Shown here piece by piece: positions 7,653 to 14,416 of a stretch of 18,566 nucleotides of DNA; position 1 is the stretch's first letter; every line of letters begins with the position of its first letter. The translations under genes and the position numbers were made by a program. The stretch comes from Treponema sp. (GTDB taxonomy: Bacteria; Spirochaetota; Spirochaetia; Treponematales; Breznakiellaceae), in the NCBI GenBank assembly GCA_031258265.1, contig JAIRNB010000213.1:1-18566 (forward strand). Direction: 5' to 3'. Under the pieces are notes generated by a model. The model did no database searches and was not told the DNA's origin. It saw only the letters and a program-made list of their open reading frames with translations.

Positions 7653-9875
7653 TCAGGACAAGGGGGACGCTTTGGGACCGGGCAGTCCAAAAGGCAGAAC
7701 CCAGGAAAGGACCCGCCTTCCCAGGGGCACGGCCCGCCGGTAAAGGACGTTGAAGCGGGGCCAAAGGGCCTTTATCCCCGCCAGGTCCTCCGCCGTAAAG
7801 TCCGGGGCGAAGCGGGCCATGGCCTGCTCCTGGTAGAACCGGTAAAACACCCCGGCGCTTGTCCCGTCCCGCGGCCCCGGAAGCTCCCCGGCCTCAGCGC
7901 CGGCGGCTTTAAGAAAAAGCCGGTCGATTGCCCCGGCCCATTCCCCCTCCGCCATGCCGGCGGGCCGGCGGAACCCCGCCAGGCGGAGCAGGTAAAGCGC
8001 CCGGCCCCAAAGACGGCGGGCCTTTTTCCGCCGGTCCCGGGTTAAGCAGTAGGCAAAAAACGGCCCCAGGCGGAGGACAAGGCAGCCCAGGACAAGGACG
8101 CAGATCAGGGCCGCCGGCCAGTATTTCCTCACCGTTTCCGAAACCCCGGAGGAAACCGCCGGCAGCTCCTCCGCGCCGCTCCCTTCCCTGGGCTGCAGGG
8201 CGCCCCGCTTACCGAAAATTTCCCGCATCAATTTTTCAAAAAGCTCCTGGGGTACTCCGGCGGAGATACGGAATTCCTCCTCCTCCGCTAAATTTTCCGT
8301 GGTAGGATCGTATTCGATCCAGCCGTAGCCGGGAAACCAGACCTCCACCCAGGAATGGGCCATGTCGGAACGGATGGGGTAGTAGTCAAAGGTATTGGTG
8401 GAGGGGTCCAAAAAGAAACCGGCCCCAATCCGGGCAGGGATGCCGAGGGAGCGGAGGAGCAGGGCGCAGGAGAAGGCAAAATAGGAACAGTACCCTTTTT
8501 TTGAGGTAAAGAGAAAATGCCCAAGCTGATCCCCGTCTACGGCGATCCCCGCCCGCAGGCTGTAACGGTAATCCCCAAATTTAAGCCACTCGTAGATTCC
8601 CTGGACCTTCTCCCAGTAACCGCCGAGTCCCCGGGTAATTTCCTCCGCGTATTCCAGAAGCCGGGGATCGCCGCCGTAATCGGTGTAAAGGGAATATTCG
8701 GCCTCGCTTAGTTCCAGTTTATCCGCCGAAGGGGGCCAGAGTTCCAGGTCTATAAGCTCAATGGGAATAACATCGCTGGTAAGGCTGCGGACCGCATAAA
8801 CAGAACTAAAGGAGGAGGCGTCCCAATTCCGGTAGGGAATCACCTCTACCGGCTGGTTCATGCCGATAAATGCCTGGGAATCAAAATTCACCAGGTAGTA
8901 TTCCTGATTGGTAAGCCTTGTGGCCTGTAGTTTTTCTGTTTTATCCTTGCCGGGCAGGATCACGGGCCGGTCCGGCAGGCGCTGGGGATGATCCTGTTCA
9001 TCGTATTTATCAAGGCGGAAAAAACCCAGCTCCCTGCTGTAGCCGGAGAGGACATAGCGGCGGAGGAGGATATGGTAATCGTCGGGATCTTTTTTGACGA
9101 TCAGGGCCAGATCATCGTTCATGCTGATCTGGCTTTCCAGTTTAAGAACCTTTGAAAAATCAAAACTGAACAGTTGGGGTTCCAGGAGGCCGCCCCCCTG
9201 TTCCACCGCTTTTTCCTGGGAAGGCCGGATAAAGAGGGAAGCCCCCAGGGCCGCCAAGAAAAACAGCGTTACTGTTGCCCCTATCCGCTCTCCCCGGCGG
9301 CGGCCCAGTTCCGCCGGCATGGAATAGATCAGGGCCGCCAGTTCCAAAAAACCCGCCAACCCAAAGACGGAGATCATCAGCACCGGCCAGCGGTAGAATT
9401 CAATGCTCCGGGTACGGGCAAAGCTGTAAACCAGAAGGAGAATAAAAAGATCGATTCCCCCGGAGGCCCTTAGAAATTTTCGGGAACGGATGGAAAAATA
9501 CGCGCTGTAAACGGCCCAGTAATAGGGGGCCAGAAAAACAAAGGCGTTACGGTCGTAATCCAGGAGCAAGGCGTCCAGTTCCGCCGCCATTCCCCCTCCC
9601 CGCGGACCAAAGGTAAAAAGCCGGGGAAGGCTGATGAGGAGCCGCAGGACCAGGGGCAGAAGGGCCAGGGTAAACAGGTCCCCGGCTAAACGCCGCTTGT
9701 TCCGCCCCTCGGGGGCGGCCCTGGATTTTCCTCCCAAAAGAACGGCGGGGACCAGGAAAGCCGCCAGCAGGGCCGCGGCGAATACCCCCCTGTCCGCCAG
9801 GTCCCCGGCCAGGAGCCCTAATTGACCCAGGATAAGAAAGAGGGCCCCGGAACGGAGGATAAGGGCGGCTTTCAT
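7653..9875 (-). CDS. membrane-anchored transglutaminase-like protein (TgpA type, DUF4129-like tail)
   Basis: This 740-residue membrane protein has several hydrophobic segments at about residues 5-215, then a large extracytoplasmic part with a transglutaminase core. The catalytic triad is visible: Cys463 in KKGYCSYFA, His507 in MAHSWVEVWFPGYGWIEYD and Asp523 in YDPTTE. Another membrane helix at about 586-608 is followed by a cytoplasmic tail resembling DUF4129. Such proteins, e.g. Pseudomonas TgpA, accompany MoxR and DUF58 genes; their substrate is generally unknown. The start ATG overlaps the DUF58 stop as ATGA, and GGAGGGGGG lies upstream as a ribosome site. It is last in the three-gene operon, before a strong hairpin. 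Confidence 0.88.
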   Translation of the reverse strand: MKAALILRSGALFLILGQLGLLAGDLADRGVFAAALLAAFLVPAVLLGGKSRAAPEGRNKRRLAGDLFTLALLPLVLRLLISLPRLFTFGPRGGGMAAELDALLLDYDRNAFVFLAPYYWAVYSAYFSIRSRKFLRASGGIDLFILLLVYSFARTRSIEFYRWPVLMISVFGLAGFLELAALIYSMPAELGRRRGERIGATVTLFFLAALGASLFIRPSQEKAVEQGGGLLEPQLFSFDFSKVLKLESQISMNDDLALIVKKDPDDYHILLRRYVLSGYSRELGFFRLDKYDEQDHPQRLPDRPVILPGKDKTEKLQATRLTNQEYYLVNFDSQAFIGMNQPVEVIPYRNWDASSFSSVYAVRSLTSDVIPIELIDLELWPPSADKLELSEAEYSLYTDYGGDPRLLEYAEEITRGLGGYWEKVQGIYEWLKFGDYRYSLRAGIAVDGDQLGHFLFTSKKGYCSYFAFSCALLLRSLGIPARIGAGFFLDPSTNTFDYYPIRSDMAHSWVEVWFPGYGWIEYDPTTENLAEEEEFRISAGVPQELFEKLMREIFGKRGALQPREGSGAEELPAVSSGVSETVRKYWPAALICVLVLGCLVLRLGPFFAYCLTRDRRKKARRLWGRALYLLRLAGFRRPAGMAEGEWAGAIDRLFLKAAGAEAGELPGPRDGTSAGVFYRFYQEQAMARFAPDFTAEDLAGIKALWPRFNVLYRRAVPLGRRVLSWVLPFGLPGPKASPLS

Positions 9876-11287
9876 AACGATTCACCCCCCTCCCGGCCGG
9901 GCCGGAGAGCCATGGCGAAGGCCCGGACCCCGCCCCTGGAACCGTAAAGGCGGGCGCAGCTTTCCGCGGTTTCCCGCAGCGGGGAAGCCCCCGTATGGAC
10001 AAAGATGATGTCGCAGGGAAAGGCGGGGCGGGAAAGAAAACGGTCCAGGGCGCTGGAGCCCCTGATCCCCCCGCCAATGCTGGTCCGGGGCAGGGCCAGG
10101 ATACAGGTCCCCCGTTCCGCAACGGGGAGTTCCGGCGGGGATGCCGGTCCGCCGGAAACTCCCCTCCGATCCCCCCTCCGGTAGAGCAGCGTCCAGGACC
10201 GGGGGAGTTTTTCCCCGCCGGGCAGAGGAAGGGCGGCGGGCCAGGCCAGGGCCTGGGCAAGTTCCGCGGCGTCCCCGCCGTAAAGGGGGCCCCCGGTATA
10301 ACCGGCGAGGATATCCATGCCCCGGCCGCTTAGGTCCAGGCATATAGCCAAAACCTGGGCGCAGAGCAGGTCCACCCCCTCCCGGGCGGCCTGGGGGCTG
10401 TAGAGGCGGGGGTCCGCCTCCGTATCCGCCAGGATGAGGAGCTGGGAACGGGGCGGCGGTTCGGTCTCCCCCTCCCGGACAAAAAGGGAATTGGCGGGGC
10501 CGTGGCTGTAGAGTTTCCAGTTGATCCGCCGGGGATCATCCCCGGGGATATAGGGCCGGTGATCGATAAGGTCGTCGGTCCGGCGGTAATGGGGGCCGCT
10601 GCGCTGCTCCCGGCCCCCGGTCCGGGGATTCAGGGCCAGGGCTTCTTCCGCGGGCTGGGGGCCGGCCAGGACCCGGGCTTCATCTTCCGGGGGCAGGGGC
10701 CAGGAAAAGCTGAAAAACCCAAAGGCGTCAAGGACCGCCAGCTCGTCTCCCCCGGAATAATAGGCCCCCCGCAGGGGAAAGACCAGGGCCCCGGCCCCTT
10801 TGAGGGGGGCGGGATCAAAAACATGCTCAAGCCGGCGGCCGTCCCTGGTTTCCAGACGGAGCCGGCAGCGGATCAGGAGTCCGGGGATTCTGAAAAACCG
10901 GCCCTCCTGCCGGACTATTTCCACCGTCCCGCCGGCGGCGATGGAACGGGGAGCAAGCTGTATCCGGAGACGGCGGGCCCCCCGCCGGTGGATCAGGGCG
11001 GTGGCGGCGCCCAGGATAAGGCAGTAAGCCCAAACTACCAGGAGGATCGCCCCCAAAAGGCTCAGGGCCAGTTCCTGCCGCAGATTTCCCGCAAAAAAGG
11101 CCGCGGCAATGATAAGGAGGAAGGAAAAACCACAGGGGCTTATCCTGAACCTGGGCAGCAGGCCCTGAGCGGACAAGGCAAAGCGGGCCCTGCCCGCTTT
11201 GTTCAGGGCCTGGCCAGAGGGGGGTAGCGGAGAAGACGGCGGCGCAGACGCCGGCTTCGCAGCGAGGGGGGAGGCTTCCCCCCCCAT
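9872..11287 (-). CDS. DUF58 domain-containing membrane protein
   Basis: It is 471 residues from the chosen ATG. Two hydrophobic helices (about 53-67 and 74-98) precede a beta-rich region and then the DUF58 core at about 238-273: YRRTDDLIDHRPYIPGDDPR followed by RINWKLYSHG and LFVREGE. DUF58 proteins are encoded with MoxR ATPases and are thought to work with them in envelope or complex maturation. The frame is open to 11410, but that would overlap moxR by over 100 bp. The ATG at 11287 lies 10 nt after the moxR stop with GGGGAG just before it, at short spacing. Codons 1-25 lie in a palindromic repeat shared with the operon's terminator region, and the encoded stretch is Ala/Pro/Ser-rich. An alternative start is TTG at 11176, just after a strong hairpin. 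Confidence 0.85.
   Translation of the reverse strand: MGGEASPLAAKPASAPPSSPLPPSGQALNKAGRARFALSAQGLLPRFRISPCGFSFLLIIAAAFFAGNLRQELALSLLGAILLVVWAYCLILGAATALIHRRGARRLRIQLAPRSIAAGGTVEIVRQEGRFFRIPGLLIRCRLRLETRDGRRLEHVFDPAPLKGAGALVFPLRGAYYSGGDELAVLDAFGFFSFSWPLPPEDEARVLAGPQPAEEALALNPRTGGREQRSGPHYRRTDDLIDHRPYIPGDDPRRINWKLYSHGPANSLFVREGETEPPPRSQLLILADTEADPRLYSPQAAREGVDLLCAQVLAICLDLSGRGMDILAGYTGGPLYGGDAAELAQALAWPAALPLPGGEKLPRSWTLLYRRGDRRGVSGGPASPPELPVAERGTCILALPRTSIGGGIRGSSALDRFLSRPAFPCDIIFVHTGASPLRETAESCARLYGSRGGVRAFAMALRPGREGGESL
11180..11200. other. 9-bp perfect hairpin at the moxR-DUF58 junction
   Basis: AAAGCGGGC and GCCCGCTTT are exact complements around a 3-nt loop. It falls within the early DUF58 reading frame (about codons 30-36 from the ATG at 11287), immediately before the alternative TTG start at 11176. 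There is no U-tract, so a role in RNA stability or translation is more likely than termination, if it has any role. Confidence 0.6.
11215..11285 (-). repeat. palindromic dispersed repeat, copy B, overlapping the DUF58 start
   Basis: On the minus strand this reads GGGGGGAAGCCTCCCCCCT, a variable middle, then CCGTCTTCTCCGCTACCCCC and CTCTG. Both end blocks match copy A at 7531-7590. The hairpin begins directly after the DUF58 ATG, so the repeat supplies its first codons. The hairpin could also fold over the initiation region. Confidence 0.65.
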
Positions 11288-11297
11288 GATCTCCCCG

Positions 11298-12311
11298 TTA
11301 AACGGTTTTGATTCCCTCAAGTCGGGCAAGGCAGATCTCCCGGATAAGTTTAGCCGCCTGGCCCCGGGGGTCCCGCAGCCTAAGCCGGTGGGCCAGTACG
11401 GGGGCGGCAAGGACGCTTAGATCCTCGTCGGTGACATAGGCCCTTCCCCGCACCAGGGCCAGGGCGCGGGCGGCTTCCAGCAGGTGCAGACCGGCCCGGG
11501 GGCTGGCCCCCAGGATAAAAGCCCGGTGGATGCGGGTGTCCCGGACCATATCGGCGACGGCCTCTTTTAAGGCGGGATGGCAAAAAACCTTCGCCGCGGC
11601 TTCCCGGGCGGCCATAAATTCCCCCGGCGTACAGACGCTTTCCAGGCGGGCCAGGGCCTTTTCCGCGGGATTATCATCGAGGATGGATATTTCCGCTTCC
11701 CGGCTGGGGTAGCCCAGGGAGAGGCGCATCATAAAACGGTCAAGCTGAGCCGCGGGCAGGGGGAAGGTCCCCTCGCTTTCGATGGGGTTTTCCGTGGCGA
11801 TCACGAAAAAGGGTTCCGGCGGCCGGTGGGTAACGGCCCCAATGGTCACCTGGCGCTCGGCCATTACCTCCAGCAGGGCGGACTGTACCGTGGGGGTGGT
11901 CCGGTTGATCTCGTCGGCCAGCACGATATTCGCCAGCACCGGGCCGGGGATAAAGCGGAAGCGCCGGGTCTTTGGATCAAACACGTCTACCCCGGTGATG
12001 TCATAGGGGAGCAGGTCCGGGGTAAACTGGATACGTTTAAAAATAAGCCCCTTCCTGCCGCCGCCGATAAGTTTTGCGAAGGTCTTGGCCACCGTGGTTT
12101 TTCCCAGGCCGGGGTTGTCTTCTATGAGTACATGGCCTTCCGCCAGGATTGCGGCGCTAAGGAATTCTAAAAACTCCCGTTTCCCCCGGATGATCCGGGA
12201 GGCCCCTTCCACCAGGGCCGCCGCCGTTGCCATGGGGGCGGGCAGGGGGGATACTCCGGCGGCCTCCCTGGCCGGGGGAGAGGGCAAATCCGGGGCTTTG
12301 ACTTCTAACAT
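11298..12311 (-). CDS. MoxR-family AAA+ ATPase
   Basis: This 337-residue cytoplasmic AAA+ protein has a Walker A motif EDNPGLGKTT (Lys71), Walker B IVLADE (Asp133/Glu134) and sensor 1 in IATENPIE (Asn175). The LPAAQLDRFMMRL segment and the lid helices are typical of MoxR. MoxR proteins act as chaperones for assembly or metal loading of complexes and usually sit beside DUF58 and transglutaminase genes, as here. The first 30 residues are Ala/Pro-rich. No ribosome-binding site precedes the ATG at 12311; the six bases before it are all C. The ATG at codon 27 has no better site. Confidence 0.92.
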   Translation of the reverse strand: MLEVKAPDLPSPPAREAAGVSPLPAPMATAAALVEGASRIIRGKREFLEFLSAAILAEGHVLIEDNPGLGKTTVAKTFAKLIGGGRKGLIFKRIQFTPDLLPYDITGVDVFDPKTRRFRFIPGPVLANIVLADEINRTTPTVQSALLEVMAERQVTIGAVTHRPPEPFFVIATENPIESEGTFPLPAAQLDRFMMRLSLGYPSREAEISILDDNPAEKALARLESVCTPGEFMAAREAAAKVFCHPALKEAVADMVRDTRIHRAFILGASPRAGLHLLEAARALALVRGRAYVTDEDLSVLAAPVLAHRLRLRDPRGQAAKLIREICLARLEGIKTV

Positions 12312-12518
12312 GGGGGGAGCATAGCACGGATGGGGCCTGGGAAGGGAGTGGTTTCCCCTGGTAATTCCTGATTACGCGGAAAGGCGGCCCGTATCTATAT
12401 TACGGACAGACTCTAAACAGCCTGCCCCTGCGACGGGCCGGAACAGAAAAAGCCGTTCAGGGTAGCCGCTTGACCAGGCCATTTGGTTCCACCGCCCGCT
12501 GATGCCGGGAGAATAATT
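12312..12518. other. intergenic region upstream of moxR with two small palindromes
   Basis: This stretch separates the end of the HDOD gene from moxR, both on the minus strand. GTAAT-5nt-ATTAC lies at 12361-12375 and CCGTA-7nt-TACGG at 12389-12405. A weak -10-like TAATAT or TAGATA occurs in the second one on the minus strand. The moxR promoter is presumably here, but no clean -35/-10 pair is seen. No terminator with a U-tract is evident for the HDOD gene. Confidence 0.3.
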
Positions 12519-14012
12519 CTACTGTTCCTTTTCCCGGTTAAAACCCTGGGCAAACAGGTAGATCATGTTGTCCATGTGTTTTTTCGATGTGATGCCGTAG
12601 GAATCCAGGACGGCCACATCCAACTGATCGTAGGTGACATTTCCCCCTTCGTATTCGCAGAACATATTGGCCAAATACACCGCCTGGACCAGATCCCGGT
12701 ATTCGGGGGCCGCGGATTCCGGGTCGTGGTGATAACGGATAGCCATGACCAGGGGTTCGGGGAAATTCCACTTCTCCGCTATAAGGGCGCCTATTTCCGC
12801 GTGGTTAAGGCCGGCGGCCAGGTCTTCAAAGGTGGACAGGGGAAGGCCCTTTTCCTGGCAGAAGCTGCGGATATTTTTCAACAAATCGGGGTGAACATTG
12901 GAAAAAACAATCTTCCCCATGTCATGAAGGATACCGCTGACGTAAATATCATCCAGCAGATTCTTTTCCCTCTTAAAATTCCTAACCATGTTGTAGGCGT
13001 AAAAAGCCACTTTGTAGGAATGTTCCCACAGGGCCTTTTTGCTCGCCGTGTCGTCCCCCAGGATCTTCTGGGTCCCGTAGGAGTAGAGGAGATTCTTGAT
13101 ACCCCTGATGCCCACCATTTTTACCGCCTCCGCAATGGTATCCACCTTTTTTGCCAGCATGTACTGGGCGGAATTGACGATCTTGAGGAGATCCGCGGTC
13201 ATGGCCGGGTCCTGGGAGATATGCCGGGCGATAACCCCCATTTCCGACCGGGGATCGTTGATCATCTTCTGGATGGTCAGGATATTCTCCGGGAACTGGG
13301 GCAGGGAGTTCACCTGGTCTACCACGGTCTTGGACAGGAGGGAGAGGTTCTCCACATGGGTCTTGTCCAGGGGGACGATAAGCCGGGCGATGGTCTCCTT
13401 TCCCGAGGAAAGTATGTCAAAACAATCTTCGTCCAGGCCCATTTTCTTGAGCATCAGGACCAGAATCACCAGCCCCAGGCCCGCGCCCTCCGAATTGTCC
13501 AGCACCTGGGCCAGGGCGTCTTCCAGGGAATTGTACTGCCGGGACCGGGCCAGCTTGTCGTGGATTCGGATAAGTTCCGTCTTGGTAACGGCCACGTTGT
13601 TGCGAACCTCGATGTAGATGATATTCTTCCGGATCTGGAGGATTAGCTTGACGTAAAGGCCCTTTTCCTTCTGCAGCTTAAGGTAATAGGCAATGTTGGA
13701 AAGGGTGGTCTCCTTAAAGGTAGCCATTCCCTCTTTGTATTGGGCGGGGTTAGTCAGGTCCAGGCCCTTTTCCATGAAGTAGATCCGCTTGGTATTGGCT
13801 TTTTTCGCGTTGACCGCCAGTTCCTGAACGCAGTAAACGATATAATCTTTCAGCTTGTCCTGGTGGGCTTCCCGCAAAAAGACAGTCAACACCTGTTCAA
13901 TGTAAATTTCTATCTCGTGGGGCAGGGTAAAAGTGGTAATGGTAAGGGGAACCCCCGCCTGTACCGCCTTTTTTACCTTTGACTCGTCAACAATCAGCTC
14001 CCGGGCTGCCAC
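12519..14012 (-). CDS. GHKL-like ATPase domain fused to HDOD domain protein
   Basis: This is a 497-residue soluble protein. Residues about 30-215 look like a histidine-kinase-type ATPase fold: N-box-like QELAVNAKKAN (Asn68) and a glycine box EGAGLGLVIL (175-184). The usual DxGxG adenine box is replaced by VRNNVAV (136-142). Residues about 225-430 form an HDOD domain starting LPQFPENILTIQKMINDP. Here the HD dyad is kept (His363-Asp364 in ILHDMGKI), along with His331, His404 and His428/His429. HDOD proteins usually act in signalling; catalysis is uncertain. The start is GTG at 14012, with AAGGAAGG six nt upstream. It is transcribed alone, from a long palindrome-rich leader. Confidence 0.88.
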   Translation of the reverse strand: MAARELIVDESKVKKAVQAGVPLTITTFTLPHEIEIYIEQVLTVFLREAHQDKLKDYIVYCVQELAVNAKKANTKRIYFMEKGLDLTNPAQYKEGMATFKETTLSNIAYYLKLQKEKGLYVKLILQIRKNIIYIEVRNNVAVTKTELIRIHDKLARSRQYNSLEDALAQVLDNSEGAGLGLVILVLMLKKMGLDEDCFDILSSGKETIARLIVPLDKTHVENLSLLSKTVVDQVNSLPQFPENILTIQKMINDPRSEMGVIARHISQDPAMTADLLKIVNSAQYMLAKKVDTIAEAVKMVGIRGIKNLLYSYGTQKILGDDTASKKALWEHSYKVAFYAYNMVRNFKREKNLLDDIYVSGILHDMGKIVFSNVHPDLLKNIRSFCQEKGLPLSTFEDLAAGLNHAEIGALIAEKWNFPEPLVMAIRYHHDPESAAPEYRDLVQAVYLANMFCEYEGGNVTYDQLDVAVLDSYGITSKKHMDNMIYLFAQGFNREKEQ

Positions 14013-14245
14013 TATGCGCCTTCCTTTTCGGATTTTCCAAAAGCCCTGTTACTATAGACCAAATACCGAGTTAATGCTTGGCGCATCGCCCCTATACGGC
14101 CTCCCCCGTATAAGCGGTCCCTGGCTATCCGCCCCTGTCCCTTGCGCGGCTCAACACGCTTCATGCTGAACTTACGGGGTTTCGTTCCACAGAAACTCCG
14201 GGGGATAAAACCACGGGGCCACTCGAAGTTCAGCCTACTAACTAG
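14013..14245 (-). promoter_or_regulatory. candidate structured 5' leader RNA of the HDOD gene
   Basis: Transcription from the promoter at 14252-14280 would give about 233 nt before the GTG start. The leader contains GCTGAACTT (14234-14226) pairing with AAGTTCAGC (14173-14165). Inside lies an 8-bp stem, GGAGTTTC with GAAACCCC (one wobble pair, loop TGTGGAAC). Further on are GCGG/CCGC (14132-14114), a 7-bp stem TATACGG-6nt-CCGTATA (14112-14093) and GGCG-ATG-CGCC (14090-14080). AAGGAAGG then precedes the GTG. A second -10-like TATAGT lies at 14056-14051. I recognise no known riboswitch class. It might equally be remnant repeat DNA. Confidence 0.4.
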
Positions 14246-14251
14246 AATAAG

Positions 14252-14280
14252 AGTATAGCCGGAAAACCACAGGGGATCAA
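14252..14280 (-). promoter_or_regulatory. sigma-70-type promoter reading toward the HDOD gene
   Basis: On the minus strand, TTGATC (-35) and TATACT (-10) are separated by exactly 17 bp. The predicted start is near 14245. The spacer contains CCCTGTGGTTTT, a box repeated with one change 50-60 bp downstream in the leader. Confidence 0.6.
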
Positions 14281-14416
14281 TGTCGTTTTGTGCCGCGGAG
14301 GCCCCAGGGCGCCGGCGCTTACTCCTACGATGGGCCATTGCGCCCCGGCTAAAGCCCCGGCCCTTGCATGCTTCCCCGTTCACCTGTACCGTTCCCCTAT
14401 AAGGGGGATCCTTCCC
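14281..14416. other. palindrome-rich intergenic DNA between the HDOD promoter and the PD-(D/E)XK pseudogene
   Basis: There is no convincing gene here. It contains GCGCCGGCGC, GGCC-rich inverted repeats and the hairpin CCCCT-ATA-AGGGG at 14394-14406. It also holds the left arm (14349-14364) of an inverted repeat pair flanking the downstream pseudogene. An AGGGGG lies 9 nt before the ATC at 14417, where that gene should start. Confidence 0.45.

Noticed and set aside
12483..13646. 387-codon plus-strand frame
   Set aside because: It is exactly antisense to the well-supported HDOD gene and lacks domain features.
14012..14164. 50-codon minus-strand frame (MKRVEPRKGQ...) whose TAG shares a base with the HDOD GTG start
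   Set aside because: It has no ribosome site, unusual codons and overlaps the leader's stems; the stop/start overlap is probably chance, though an upstream regulatory ORF is not excluded.
14013..14416. Group II intron, tmRNA, RNase P RNA or tRNA in the palindrome-rich region
   Set aside because: No domain V-like hairpin, no tRNA acceptor/T-arm layout and none of the conserved cores of these RNAs was found.
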